A stretch of 64,000 bases of DNA from Aristolochia californica (GCA_029961685.1 JARWKL010000001.1:52974062-53038061), one strand, 5' to 3'. Positions 1-12,050 are shown, counted from the first letter of the stretch. Translations and numbers: made by a program. The notes: generated by a model not told the origin, from the letters alone.

Positions 1-61
1 CGTCGTCACCTTTAAATCTTCTCAGTCTTCCCTTGATGATTCTTTCACAAGCGGGTGCCAT
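1..61 (-). CDS. possible first exon of an unidentified gene, cut by window edge
   Basis: Reading the minus strand from an ATG at 61-59, the frame is open to the left edge and gives about 20 residues rich in arginine and lysine (begins MAPACERI, ends FKGDD). The stretch is less AT-rich than the following 250 bases. Nothing in it identifies a family, and only one exon end could be present. It may equally be chance; I list it because an AT-rich promoter-like region (120-330) lies directly upstream of the ATG. Confidence 0.2.
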   Translation of the reverse strand, partial: MAPACERIIKGRLRRFKGDD

Positions 62-1736
62 TTTCCGTTCTGATAGAAAAAAATGACTGAAAGAACAATG
101 GAGGAAGGGGTGGCAAAAATTGTTTATTAAGTTTAAAGATTAACTCTTACATGTAGTTCTATTATTATACTCTTATGTAATGAAATTTTCAAGAAATATC
201 TCAATTTTATATGAGTATTGTGTATTTATTATAAACATTAAATATTAGAAAATTATAAGATTATATTATTTTAAATTTAAAATTAATAGAGTTTTGAAAA
301 CATAACCTAAAAAATAATTTCTAGCTATCCTGATATATTCATTTTGCTCAAGTGCCTCTTCTTTAATGGAATCCTCAACCACCTGTCTTTGTATGAATAA
401 AAACTGAAACTGGGCAAGCAGTTGAGCGTCATCCATGAAGAAGTTAGTACAGACTAGTACACGTCCAGCTACTTCATACCAGCAAGCGTTAAGCCCAAGT
501 TAAGGAAGTTTAATAAGCCTACCAAGCAACAAGTAACTCTACGATTGCTTGGTATCAAGATGGTTGGGGATTCACTCGAAGCAGCTTCGGAGAAGAAACT
601 CAGACAAAACCGTACCTGAATCACGCCAGAATATCATTTCTACAGCGCATGGGCGTTAAAGAAAATTCTCCGGCGATCAAAACTGGAAAAAACGATGGCT
701 TGAACAAGCAGTTGGCACCAACCACACTGCAAAGCCTGTCACTTGGAACCATTTAGTTAGTGAGAACGACGGTACGATTTCTGAAAGGAGGAGGGGCGGG
801 AGAATTAGGTTTATTTATTGGCCGTATTGAGCTAGTCCTTTCCTTATACATTGGAAGAAATCAAGGGAAAGGAGCACTGATGGGTTAATCTGCTACCCAC
901 CAGTCAAGCTCAAACCTATTTCTTCTTCTTTCATAGGAATGAAGAATCTCACACCCTTCCGATGTTTGTGCCAATAGGCAATCATGGACAAATTCTGCAA
1001 ATAAAAAATGGAGTCCCCTCCCTTTTCTTTAGCTTTCTCTACCACCAGAAGGTAATGGAAAAGGACCCATTCTTTGTCTTTTGTATGGGTAGGTAGAGGC
1101 CCTTCCCCAATCTCATCCTGGTGGTCATATGGAGAGGGAAAAACAACCCAGCCATGGCAATTCCTTCAATGCTCTTCTTTGACGATACAAGCGGATTTAT
1201 TTTGCTAAAGTTTGATTAGCCTGAAATTCTTTTCTTCTGTTTCCACAAAGTTTTGTCACGTTTCAGGATTTACCTGTAAAGAAGTAAATTTGTTCAGGGG
1301 AGAGCTTTTGGTCTTCAATGGGGGATTGCAAAAGCTTAATTGTGAGGAACGACTACTCCTATTCCAAATTACCAGAGCTTTTCCGCCGAAAAATCATTTC
1401 ATCCTCTACAAATTCCACAGCTCGAATCCCAATAAGAATGGCTTTCTTGTAGACCTCAAACTCCGAAGCTGCGTACCCACTTTCTTTTCCCAACCCAGAA
1501 ACAGATCAGGCTTCGGACTGCAGCCAAAATCCACAAATGTTAACTTTTCATTTGTCTGCAGACTGCAATAATGAATCCAACGAAGTTAATTATTTTGAAA
1601 TTTAAACCAGAGTGTTGGACGTCCATGGTCAAATCCTCTCTGATTTGTACAAGTAACTAGTTAGAAGTTACAATATGGAACGGGAGAGATAGAGATGGAT
1701 AGAGTATACGAAAACCCGCCTTCCGTCATTCTCATC

Positions 1737-1766
1737 CCTAATTCCTAATTCCTAATTCCTAATTCC
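1737..1766. repeat. 7-bp tandem repeat (cctaatt), about four units
   Basis: Four consecutive perfect cctaatt units are visible about 270 bases upstream of the PDLP start. The unit differs from the plant telomere repeat (ccctaaa). Confidence 0.85.
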
Positions 1767-1944
1767 CAAATTTTAATCTTTCTTTTTAAATTCATGCAGC
1801 CATGGCTCATTGAAGTTATATTAATGGAAAAAAAAGAGAGGAAAAGATACCATTCCTGCATCTCTAAAGTTGGACAGCAGTAGGCCACCCAAGAAAAAGA
1901 CCCACATCCCCCAAAAAGAAGCCACCGGCTCTCGCCAGAGCGCT

Positions 1945-1970
1945 CCTCTCTCTCTCTCTCTCTCTCTCTC
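1945..1970. repeat. (CT)n microsatellite in probable 5' leader
   Basis: About 13 uninterrupted CT units lie about 60 bases upstream of the PDLP ATG. CT-rich stretches are common in plant 5' UTRs and core promoters. Likely length-polymorphic. Confidence 0.9.
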
Positions 1971-2032
1971 GCTCCTGCTCTCCAAATCCTCTGAAAACAC
2001 AGAATCCGTCATGATTTGATAAAAAACTTCAG

Positions 2033-3457
2033 ATGGGTTTTTCCAACTTCGGCCTCTTCTCCGTCTCTTTAGTCGCTTCCATCCTTATTAGCTTTCCTTT
2101 TGTTTCCACCATAGCGGCCGACTCCAACAGCTTGGTATACAAGGGATGCGCCAAACAGACCTTCACCCCCAACAGTGGCTTCCAAGAAACCCTAACCGCC
2201 CTCTTCAACTCCCTCGTCGCCCAAGCTTCTGGTGCCCGCTTCTTCAAGACGAGCTCCGGAGGCGGCCAAACTGCCATCACAGGGCTCTTTCAATGCAGGG
2301 GAGATCTTAGTAATGCCGACTGCTACACCTGCGTGCGTAGGCTCCCTCAGATGGCCAATAGCTTGTGTGGCCAGAGTGTCGCCGGCCGGGTCCAACTTGC
2401 CGGCTGCTACCTGGTGTACCAAGCTACTGGATTTCCTCAGATTTCAGGCACGGAGATGCTTTATAAGATGTGTAGTTCCACACAGTCGAAAGGGGTCGGA
2501 TTCGAGGAGAAGAGGAACATTGTTTTTAACCAGTTGCAGACTGGTATTTCAGGCGGGAGTGGCTTCTACGCTACGACGTATTCTTCCGTGTATGCTATAG
2601 CACAATGCGAGGGTGATTTGGGGATCTCAGACTGTGGGTCTTGCATCAAAGAGGCGGTCCAGAGATCACAGGTGGAGTGTGGACTCTCCATTGCTGGTCA
2701 GATTTATTTAAACAGATGCTACATGAGTTACAGTTACTATCAAAATGGGCTTCCAGGCCATTCTTCAGGTGATTTTTTCTACATTTTGGATCTTCATCCA
2801 TCATAAAAAAAAATAAAAAAATCCGAGTCAATCTTCCACATAGCAATTATTTTTTGTCTTTCAGAATTGGAAGTGGGGTAACTGGGTCTTGATTGATTAT
2901 CCATCTCAACGGGAATTTCGCCAATTCTCTGTTCCAATGAGGAATATACAGGGAATGTCGGTGTATGCACCCTCTCCCTCTCTCTTTTCCTTCTCTCTCC
3001 TCAGGGTAGCCCGGAAATTTTGCTGACTGGAAATAGTCGCCAATTCATCAGACGGCCAGAATCGATGTGGATGGTAGGGCTTCGAGAGGTGGAGATGGCC
3101 CATGAGTATTTTTGGGGGAAATAAACTAATAATATTTCGTGGTTTCTGTCATTGAAAGTGATTACTTATTAGGGTTTGAACGTTTGGGGCTTGAAAAGTT
3201 GGTGAGATTTTGTTTTCATTTTGTTGTTTGCACAGGGCAGCAGACGGGGAAGACGGTGGCCATTGTGGTTGGAGGAGCCGCCGCTTTGGGGTTCGTAGTC
3301 ATTTGTCTCCTCTTCCTTAGATCTGTGTTGAAGAAACGCGACGGTAAAGCTAACAACTTCATCCGATAGTTTTTCCCATTTCCATCGTTTTAGTTTCCAA
3401 GGAACAGAGGATGTGAGATTTTCTGTCTTCCCTCTTTCGTCTTAAACAGATTACTAA
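2033..3457 (+). CDS. plasmodesmata-located protein (PDLP), double DUF26, three exons
   Basis: Receptor-like protein of plasmodesmata. In this family such proteins tune cell-to-cell movement, callose and defence signalling. Exons 2033-2768, 3236-3343 and 3450-3457, joined at GT-AG sites with matching phases, give 283 aa, the usual PDLP length. Seen: signal peptide (about 1-28); DUF26 domain 1 with C-X8-C-X2-C at C88, C97, C100; DUF26 domain 2 with the same motif at C192, C201, C204; a transmembrane helix about 253-273 rich in V, G and A; and a short cytosolic tail RSVLKKRDDY. The third coding exon supplies only the end of an Asp codon, Tyr and the stop. Reading through the first donor gives an artificial stop at 2806. 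A pyrimidine-rich tract precedes the last acceptor. The ATG at 2033 sits directly before the signal peptide. No kinase domain follows, which separates it from cysteine-rich receptor kinases. Exon boundaries are inferred, not transcript-proven. Confidence 0.9.
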
Positions 3458-4067
3458 GATCACAGACCTGGATCATTCTTCAAATTAAGGTGGTTTTCAC
3501 GACGGAACAAGGATTTCTGGAAGTGGTGGGGGAGAGTTGAAAAAGGAGAGAAAAGAACAGAAACTTTTGTTTGGTGGGAAAGAGGTATCTGGGTTGAGGA
3601 TGTAACCGTTGTTGAAAAATGGGAATGAATGTTTTGTCTGGAGGGCCGAGCGGGCGAGAGAGATGACAGTGAGAGGGATTTTGGCTTTTTTTACTCATGC
3701 CATGTGAGTATTCCTCCCAATACGGAGAAAAACCAAAGGAAAATACAATAAGACAACAACATTACCTCCATTTTCACCACGTCTCTCACATTCCTTGTTA
3801 ATTTATTGATGAATCAGTCTTGGTTCATGTGTAATGCTATGAACAGTTCTTAATTTGTTCTTTAGCAATTTCTTGAAGTTATTTTTGTTTAATCCGAAGA
3901 CACCCTCTAAATTATGAAATATAAACCCAATCAAATATGAAACTCAAGATCAGGCATTCTTTATATCTGCTGAAGCATGAAGGAGGGTTTTCTCAAATTT
4001 CAAAAACTGCCGAGGATGGAAGTGAATTAGGGGAGAGACGACTGCGACGTCCATCGGATCGCTTAGC
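3458..4067. other. spacer between PDLP and PPR genes
   Basis: About 600 bases hold the presumed PDLP 3' UTR and the PPR promoter. Both genes are on the + strand. No open frame or repeat of note; 3840-3960 is AT-rich. Confidence 0.6.
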
Positions 4068-5783
4068 ATGTGCCCGGTGAAGCTCGGAGATCCGATCACC
4101 ATAGCGGATCCTCGTCTTCTTCACGCCCGCGCAGTCACAAGTGCGATCAGAGATATCGCGCTCTTCAACTACCTTATCACGCTCTATGCCAGAAGCCCCT
4201 CCACACTCGCCTACTCGTCCCGGCTCTTGCAGCACCTCCCCGTGCCTCCCAACGTGATTTCATGGACTGCGCTCGTCTCCGCCCATGCCAACTCCCCACT
4301 TGCCCTCCAATTCTTCGTCTCCATGCTTCGTTACCCTGTTTTACCCAACCAGCGGACGATCGCAACCCTGCTCAAAACCTGCGCGTCTCTCTCCTTTCTC
4401 TCTTCCGGGCTCCAGCTACACTCTATTGCACTCAAGCTCTCCCTCTCTTGTCTCCCTTACGCTGGCTCTGCACTTGTTCATTTTTATTCGAAATGTAAGT
4501 TAACTCGTCACGCTCGCCAGGCGTTCGATGAAATACCTCACCGAGACGAAGTCTGCTATGCTGCGGCTATAGTCGGTCTCGCTCAGAATTCCTGCTCGGA
4601 AGATGCGTTGTCGCTCTTTGCTGATATGAAATCTGCCGGTGTCGGGTCAACCATGTACAGTGTGTCGGGCGCTCTGCGTGCTGCTGCCGAGGCTGCAGCC
4701 CTCGAACAATGTCGGGTGTTGCACGCGCATTCCATTGCTGCGGGGCTTGAATTAAATCTGGTGGTGGGTACCGCGCTGGTGGATGCATATGGGAAGGCAG
4801 GAATGGTTTCCGATGCACGTCGGGCATTCGATGGGCTCTTGCCGCAGGCGAATATAGTCGGCTGGAATTCGGTGATGGCTGCTTATGCGCAGCACGGCGA
4901 TGCCGGCCCTGTCCTCGAGCTATTTAATGAAATGCAAGTGAGAGGGCTCTCGCCGGACGAGCTCACCTTTCTTGCGCTCCTAACTGCTCTAAGCAACAGT
5001 GGAGCAGTTCAGCAAACGGAAAGGTGGCTTCACACGATGGAGGCAAATTACAAGGTCCGACCAGGCCTCGAGCACTACACCTGTGTGGTGGGCGCGGTCG
5101 CACGGTCTGGCCATGTGGAGGAGGCACTGCGTATCACTGAAACCATGCCATTCCAGCCCGACTCTGCTGTCTGGCGGACTCTGCTCTCCGCTTGTGTGGT
5201 CCACGGCAACGCAAATGTAGGCGAAACAGCCAACCGGCGACTCCTGGAGCTAGACCCACAAGACGATGCCGCTTACGTCATGATTGCAAACATCCATGCC
5301 GCTGCCGGAAGGTGGACCGAGGTGGCAGGAGCCTGGACGGCGATGAAAGGTAAGGGAGTGAAGAAGGAAGGTGGACGGAGCTGGATCGAAGTAAGAGGAG
5401 AAGTGCACGTGTTCATGGCGGGAGACCGAAAGCACCCACAAACTGCTGAGGTTTATGCGAAGATAGATGAATTGATGGAGAAGATTACCAAATTGGGGTA
5501 CGCGGAGATGCCGGAGGTGATGCTGCACGAGGTGGAAGCAGCCGAGAAGCGAAAAGCATTATGGTATCACAGCGAGAAGCTGGCGGTGGCGTTCGGGCTG
5601 GTGAGTGGAAGCGTCCCTTATGGGAAACCGGTGAGAGTGGTGAAGAATCTGAGGATCTGCAGGGACTGTCACGAGGCGTTCAAGTACATGAGCACTGCAA
5701 TTGCGCGGGAAATTGTGGTGAGAGACGTGAACAGGTACCACAGATTTGAAAATGGCAGCTGTACGTGCAAGGATTACTGGTAG
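4068..5783 (+). CDS. PLS-class pentatricopeptide repeat protein with E and DYW domains
   Basis: Intronless 571-aa reading frame. PPR proteins bind organellar RNA one base per repeat, and the DYW domain is the C-to-U editing deaminase. Seen: tandem PLS-type repeats from about residue 18 to 395; E/E+ region about 365-475 (SAVWRTLLSAC, then LELDP...YVMIANI...AGRW); and a DYW domain to the end with the zinc/catalytic signature HSEKLA (H501, E503) and CxxCH (C531, C534, H535), ending exactly in DYW (569-571). All key residues are present, so an active deaminase is expected. The frame is GC-rich compared with its surroundings. Oddity: repeats start within about 20 residues of the ATG, so no clear organellar transit peptide is visible; a start further upstream or an unrecognised targeting signal is possible. 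The exact orthologue and editing site cannot be told from sequence. Confidence 0.93.
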   Translation: MCPVKLGDPITIADPRLLHARAVTSAIRDIALFNYLITLYARSPSTLAYSSRLLQHLPVPPNVISWTALVSAHANSPLALQFFVSMLRYPVLPNQRTIATLLKTCASLSFLSSGLQLHSIALKLSLSCLPYAGSALVHFYSKCKLTRHARQAFDEIPHRDEVCYAAAIVGLAQNSCSEDALSLFADMKSAGVGSTMYSVSGALRAAAEAAALEQCRVLHAHSIAAGLELNLVVGTALVDAYGKAGMVSDARRAFDGLLPQANIVGWNSVMAAYAQHGDAGPVLELFNEMQVRGLSPDELTFLALLTALSNSGAVQQTERWLHTMEANYKVRPGLEHYTCVVGAVARSGHVEEALRITETMPFQPDSAVWRTLLSACVVHGNANVGETANRRLLELDPQDDAAYVMIANIHAAAGRWTEVAGAWTAMKGKGVKKEGGRSWIEVRGEVHVFMAGDRKHPQTAEVYAKIDELMEKITKLGYAEMPEVMLHEVEAAEKRKALWYHSEKLAVAFGLVSGSVPYGKPVRVVKNLRICRDCHEAFKYMSTAIAREIVVRDVNRYHRFENGSCTCKDYW

Positions 5784-6114
5784 AGCTGGTGTGGATTTCA
5801 GCGATTAGAATCTGCTTTCTGTTTATTAATATTCGTAATAGCAATTGATGGGGGGATTCGTCACAAAGATAAAAGAAGAAGAGGACAGAAAGCTGAAGAT
5901 CGCGGAAAGGGTGGTGGGGGTGGCGCATTGCCTCCCTTGGTTGGATTTGTGCTAGTGGGACAAGCATATCTTAATTAAATCAATGTGCACAATCTTATCA
6001 TCATCTTAGAGGCATCTTATTTATGTACCATTAATTTTTTTTTTAATTTACTAAGTAAGAGTGGAGGAACCAAATTGAATTGATGGAAAACTTTTTCTTT
6101 TTTCTTTTTATTGA
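5784..6114. other. 3' flank of the PPR gene
   Basis: Likely 3' UTR followed by AT-rich DNA. No gene seen. Confidence 0.5.
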
Positions 6115-6411
6115 AGACTTCTCTAGGAAAAGTCTCACAGAGTTAGAATTATTATGGTGGAGGCTAACAAGAGTCTCACAAGAGGATGTCTTATAGAAAG
6201 TCTCAGTTAAAAGTGTTTTAAATATGGTAGTATTTTATTTATGTTTAGTTATTCAATTGTTCTAAGACTTATATTTTAGTGTTTAACTTTGGTTATAACT
6301 GGGACAATGGTAGTTTAATTATAATTGGATTCTACATGTTTCTTCTATTATAAATAGAGACTAATTATATTAAGTTAATGAAGCTTTTATCTTTTCTATA
6401 AATTCAATAGG
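6115..6411 (+). repeat. solo LTR, family S (copy 1)
   Basis: Matches, with many substitutions, three other places in the window (15500-15722, 20583-20835 reversed, 56566-56907). Shared landmarks are the agtctcacag start region, a run of gtattttatt, and an ending ataaattcaa. No coding region is attached here, so it looks like a solo LTR. Confidence 0.65.
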
Positions 6412-7653
6412 GAGGAGATTCATTTTTCCTTCTAATGTGGTAAAATTCTACACGACAGTATGGAAGTAGGGCCCTTAGGCAAAAGGCAGAAGGGTAGGGC
6501 TGATGTTACCTACCTCTTTACTATGGGATTCTTCTATTGTTGTTATAGTGAAAAGGGGGAGAAGTAGAGGTTGAAGGGGACCATTGCTTCTCTTGTTACC
6601 TTTTTTTGTGCCATTGAGGGAGGTGATTGATAGGTGTGGTGAGGAACAAATGTAGAAGGGAGGTGGAGTGATTAAGTTTTTAGAGTTTTGTTACTAAATT
6701 TAACTCCAATTTCTTTTATCTTGGGTGCATTTGCAACTTTAATTAAAATGAGCACAATTGGTTTTGTAATTATAGATCAAACACAAGGAATCACCCACAT
6801 AAAAGAAAACACTAGATTTATAGTGGTTTGCAATCGTATTTCAGATTGCTAATCTACTCTCAAGGATTTTTTTATCTCGGAGTTAAAAGTTCACTAAATT
6901 TGGGATTTACAATGACACTTTCAACAAATAGGTCTAAATACAATGCCAACGAGACAGTGGCGTATATTATCAATTGATCATAACATCCAATTTATAATAG
7001 TATACATTGACTTAGATTACAATAACTAACTAAACTCTGAACCTAAACCCACATATTCAATAGCTAATTGTGCAATTCTACCTAGATCCACACTGAGAGT
7101 TGTAACATTAGCTCACTAAGCAACCAAGCTTAGACCCGAAAATGGAATTTTAGCACCACCTACCTACACAATGACTTATAACTCATTAACAATAATAACA
7201 TTTCTGGGCCATGCATGACATCTCTCAATTAAGTTGTGCGGATGACGGTCTTGTCTTTCCAATGATTGATCAAAATTGCAAGGATTACTTGTTTACACTT
7301 TAATACATGTAAATGAATATCTAATAGGCAAATTTAAAAATTCAAGCAGTAATAGATAGGTACATCTATCCTAAGTACCTATTCAATATAAATAGTAGTT
7401 CAAAGGGTCTTTTATTGACAAAATTTCAAAATCAAAGCTAATATAAATTTAAAGTGATTTTTTGAAAAATAGTGGGAATACTTAAAGCAATGCAATTAAA
7501 AAAATTAATATCACAACATAGGCTCACTATTTAGGGATCTTAGTAGAATAACTTGAGTTCAATATTCTAGATCAAGATCAATCAAAATATATAGAAGTAC
7601 AAGCTCAATGATGCATGCATTTTAGAAAACAGCCCCACACAATCAATACTACG
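6412..7653. other. unassigned repeat-like DNA
   Basis: No open frame with family similarity. 6780-6920 resembles LTR sequence in style, but no partner copy was found in the window. Confidence 0.4.
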
Positions 7654-8530
7654 TGAAAGAATGGGTCAAAGGCACTTGATATCAAGTGATTGTATTGATA
7701 TTTATATTTTTACAAGGATAAGATTACAACAATGTATTTGAATCCTTAATATAGAAATGAGATGGATAAAATTCAATATAACAGGTATTTTCTCTTGTGA
7801 ACTTGGCAACGGACAAAAAATTACGAGAGATGGAAGGAACATATAAGACGTTATTGAGTTGAAGCTGCATACTATTTGATAAAAAAAAAAAAAAGCCCAG
7901 TATGAGAAGTAGCCAAAACTGTACCACCTTCAATCATTACACGATCAGTACCAACATAGGCCGAGTTAATGTTAAGATTAGACAAGTCATGAGTAACATG
8001 TTATGTAGAGCCTATCTCTGGTAACTAGTCGTTGGAGGAGGCAACATTGATATGCAAGGTTGTTAGTTGTTTGGATGGATTACACCCCTGGTAACTCATG
8101 TTGAGACGATTATAACAATCCAAAGCAGAATGACCATAATTTGAGCAAACTTGATAGATTTGGCTAGTTTGAGAGCCCCACCAACAATGAGAAATTGAGA
8201 TAGGCAAGAGAAGGAACCGTCGATGTATGTGAGTAGACCATAGGTTTGCTCAATAACTAGAAACTATGATTTCCACAAAAGACAATTAGTATTTTCAAGT
8301 TTGATAGATACTACATTAGCTATGTTGTTGACATTAAAAGTGGTGGTGGGAGTGGTGGAGGAAAATTTTGTAACAAATGAAGGATTGGATGCAAAAGAAC
8401 TAGAGTTTATCACGAAGAAAGGTAGGTGACTCGATACCATGAAAGAATGGATGGAAGACACCCGATTTTAGGTGATTGTACTAATATTAATATTTTTACA
8501 AGGATGAGATTACAATAAAGTATAATTGAA
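7654..8530 (-). mobile_element. Copia-G: internally deleted Ty1-copia remnant
   Basis: On the minus strand, 8428-8439 reads tggtatcgagtc, a near-match to the initiator-Met tRNA primer site, directly inside an LTR end that starts at 8440 (tgaaagaatgg). Inward follow gag pieces (VSIKLENTNCLLWKS near 8270-8310), a zinc-knuckle relic (VCSNYGHSALDC near 8110-8150, first Cys replaced by Tyr), and a protease tail (NVLYVPSISRNFLSVAKF near 7790-7850). At 7654-7745 the LTR inner end (tgaaagaatgg) reappears. Integrase, reverse transcriptase and most of the 3' LTR are therefore deleted. Stop codons break every frame. The outer end of the 5' LTR was not located. Confidence 0.8.
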
Positions 8531-9184
8531 TATGTACATATTACAAAAGAGATATTAAGAGATCTTTGTAACAAGAGGATTTGAATTAATCAAGAGACAA
8601 ACCCGGTCGTATTGGCTAAAGTATCTCTAATACTGTTTAAAAGCTCTTTTCAAATGCTCCAAATGTGATTTCTAGAATAAACAATATGATTTCAAAGTTA
8701 TGAAATATAAGATTTACCAAGAATCAAGTTAAACAAGTAAAATTTTAAACTAAAAGCACAAGAAATGCCTTACTAGATGGTTTCTAAATATAAGATTTCA
8801 ATCTCCAAATTCGATCCAAAGGAGCTGAGCACTTTAGAGTTGGTCATTTTTATCATAGAAATCAAATCCTTCGCACACTTTTAACACTTTGAGAATAAAT
8901 TTACATAAAACCCTAGAATCTAGGGTTTCATGCTTAGAACAACTAAGGTTTAGGGGAAGAAGAAGGAGAAATAAGGAGGAACGAAAAAAAAGAAGTTTAG
9001 GAGAGAAGGCTAGGCACATCATGCAAGAAAGGAGATGAAAAAGGTGAGGAAAACTAAGCACAAATTTTGTGCCAGAAACCCTAGTACATGAGTGAAAACC
9101 AAAGGAACATAAAATTAATCATAATTACAACTCATACCACTCCCTCACTTAATTACAATAAATTCCACTCATACTACTTCAACA
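8531..9184. other. probable remainder of Copia-G LTR and unassigned DNA
   Basis: Follows the Copia-G LTR without an obvious boundary. A minus-strand frame at 8834-9061 has no family likeness. No gene supported. Confidence 0.35.
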
Positions 9185-10733
9185 TCTTCATTGGCTTTGT
9201 TCCTAAAAACCCATTTAGTCTTATCGCTTGTTGATCTTGGGGTCTAGGTACTAGAGTCCAAATTTGGTTTATTTCAAATTGATTTAGTTCTTCTTGCATT
9301 GCCATTATCTAGAAATCATCCTTTTTGGCTTCAACAAAGCATTTGGGCTCTAACTCATAAAGAAAGGCACTATTTTCCATATCTTCATGAGTTATCCTTA
9401 TAGTTGCAATTTTTCTTTGGGAGTCACCAATTATTTGATGTAAAGAGTGATCAGCCAAGCATTTATAGTTCTTTGGCTCTATACAAGATTCCTCTTTCTT
9501 ATTCATGTCTTTTGGATTCTCTCCAAGACTTTGGTCTTGGGGTTTGGAATCCATTGATGGATCAAGATGGGTTTGCTTTTCATCATCGAAAATTGGACTT
9601 GGTTTTGTATTTGATGGATCTGACTCATCAAATTCAACATGTACCAACTCCATGATTTTCGAATACGTGCGAAATCGTCTTCACATAAAGGGGAGATTTT
9701 GTCTCCCAATTATGGTCTCGACTTTGGACTCTGATTTTCCACCAAGACGACGCGGAGCGAAGGTGCAGAGCCGGCGAGGACCTGTCATTGGCGGTGATGG
9801 AAGCGACGACGATGGAAACTGAGGTGACATAAACATAGGCAAAGAAATCGAAGGGAAGGGGATGTAGTGGCCAGAGAGGAACAGTAGGCGGCGACAGAGG
9901 TTGCCATAGCCGCCACCCCCCCTCCCCCGTTCTCTTGCTCTTGCTCCCTATCCCGCAATTCACAAGCCCGTTAACGAGTCGGCTCGCGAGCTTTCGAGCG
10001 GAACCTTGACTCGGTTGAACTCGGCTTGTTAACTCCAATGAGTCGTAGCTGGATCTCGAACTCGGTTCGAGATCCAAGTATACCGAATTGAACCGAGCCG
10101 GCTGGGTTCGAAGCCACCCCTATTTAGAAGTGCCTTGAGAAACTTATCATTTTGTCTATATAGGGAAATCTCCTCTCTAAAATATGGTCAACTCATTTAT
10201 AATATGAGTGAACCTAGAGTTCATATCAACAATGAATTCTCCTATTTTATTTTGAATTCATCATATTGGGCTACCAAAAAGTTGATCCTAGAGTCCTTGA
10301 CTCATGTGGTTCCTTCATGACTGCTTCCAACTTGTTCCAAATTCCTTTTGTGATTTTACAAGTTGAGACTCTACTAAACTCATTAGGACCTAAGGCACAT
10401 CATAGAATTTAGCCTTAGAGTTTTTTTCTAAGTAGCTCTTTGTCTTCCCTAGTAAGTTCATTATATTCCTTTGTAATCAAGTGGCTATCAATTAGTTTTT
10501 TATGCTCAAATGGCCCATTCTTGGTCACATGACAAATGTCCCAATCCATGGATTATATGAAGAATTCCATTTTTTCCTTTCAATATGCATAGTTCACTCT
10601 ATTAAACACTAAGGGATGGTTGGCAAACTGTCCTTCAGAAATGAGCATTTTGTTTGGTATGCCATTGAGATCTACTGAGTAAGATCAAGTAAGGTTTTTA
10701 TTTCAAATGCTTTTGGCTTAGTTTAATACCAAT
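9185..10733 (-). mobile_element. Copia-H: Ty1-copia fragments (gag and start of reverse transcriptase)
   Basis: On the minus strand, 10734 begins an LTR end (tgttggcc), preceded inward by a degenerate primer site (attggtattaaac). Broken frames at 10700-10125 spell a UBN2-type gag (MNSRFTHIINEL, KLIATWLQ-like blocks). After an interruption at 9655-10122, the IN-RT linker (EPKCFVEAKKDDF, to 9309) and the reverse-transcriptase start (IMAMQEELNQFEINQIWTL, then a frameshift) run to about 9185. Protease, integrase and most of RT are missing. Inactive. Confidence 0.8.
9656..10122. repeat. hAT-type element fragment inside Copia-H
   Basis: The right end (gccaccccta at 10113-10122) and its subterminal gagttcg/ctcggttcga motifs match the hAT element at 21885-22826. 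The middle is GC-rich, unlike its AT-rich surroundings. A matching left terminal repeat was not found, so it is called a truncated relative. Confidence 0.5.
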
Positions 10734-12050
10734 TGTTGGCCTAGATGGCTTCTTCGAGGTGAATTGAGACATTAAATTAAAATTTTGATGCTAAATTAAA
10801 AAATTGAAGTAATTAAAAGAATAGACAAGCATGCACCATAAAGAACACAAATAATTTTGTTTCAACGTTCCCCTATTGGTAATCACCACCTAAGAACCCT
10901 TGCTCGGAAAAAAATCCACTAATAAACTCTATTCGCTACAATTTACAACTCCAAATAGATTCCAGGTTCTAAAACAACCTTGATAAGGAAATGAAAGGTA
11001 CAACGAGAAAAAGAAAACTTACACCTTTTTGAATGGAAGAAACAATCTTCTCCTAGAGAAATCCAAGTTTCTAATCATTTGAGCACAAGAGAATAGATGC
11101 TACAACTTGAGAAAGCTAGGATGCTTACTGATTGAGAGAGGTTGAGGAAAATGCAAAAATATAATTTTTTTTTTCTCTAAAAAATGGGCTTGTATGGAAA
11201 TTTCAAGTAAAAGCTTCTTTGAATGCTTGGGATTTAGAATACACGCTCATTTAATGTTGTAAAAGACACTCTGCGGCCTATTTATTAAATTATCAACCAA
11301 GCTAGTCATTATGTGCCTATTTTCAAAAAGTTGACAAGTATATTGTTCGATCACTGGAAAGGTATAATTAATCAACTGTGTATAAAACTTTTTTTGGTTA
11401 CATATGCTTGTTGATCGATCATATCATCGATTAATATATTTCAAATTTTCAAAAAAAAAAAAAAACAATTGATCAATCAATCCTATTCGATTGGCAGGAT
11501 GATAGATTATGCTTTATGACCTTATCTGGTAGGATTCTATATGATTGATCATGTTTGTCCAAATGATTAATCATATTTTATATTTCTTGCCAGTTTCATT
11601 CTATATGATCGAATATCATAGTTCATTCCAATTACCTGTTTCTAAAATGGCTTCTAAGCATGATGAAAACTATCCTAAGGGATTGTAGCAAGTTCAAAAC
11701 ATGGTTGTGCATCGATTAAGTATATTTTAGGAAACATTTACGCCCGAAAGCTCCAAATCTCTTGTGTACCTTAGGATTCAGATTTGGTTGACTATCCATG
11801 TTCATGGCTAGAGTTCTTGAGATTAATCTAATTGACTCGACTCTAGTTTTCAAAATTTTAATCCTCTTGTGGGTGCTTCTTCAAGAGGACTTGACACTTC
11901 TTATAACATGAGTCTTGTGATGAATTTGCTAATTATTTTGCCAAGCTCATGAATTTGTGTCTTTTGAAGAAATTACTTCTAAAATACTTAATTTACAATC
12001 ATTAGTACATTAGGTTGAGTTTTTTTCTCATCAAAATGTGGATGAGGGTC
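10734..12050. other. probable long LTR of Copia-H and unassigned DNA
   Basis: Begins at the Copia-H LTR inner end. 11360-11620 is full of gattgatc-like motifs. No partner LTR or gene was found, and the outer boundary is unknown. Confidence 0.35.

Larger units (their letters stand above)
62..2032. other. intergenic region and probable promoter/5' UTR of the PDLP gene
   Basis: No convincing gene is seen. 120-330 is very AT-rich. 400-1200 is of mixed composition with no long ATG-initiated frame. A frame at 1212-1571 starts with TTG, not ATG, and matches no family I know. The last 300 bases contain two simple repeats (annotated separately) and a pyrimidine-rich patch just before the PDLP start, as is common around plant transcription starts. 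Confidence 0.6.

Noticed and set aside
1212..1571. 119-residue plus-strand frame
   Set aside because: Starts with TTG rather than ATG, no family likeness, and no splice context; probably chance.
3512..3540. Alternative third exon for PDLP ending in a longer tail
   Set aside because: The acceptor at 3449 has the better pyrimidine tract and yields the DDY ending typical of the family.
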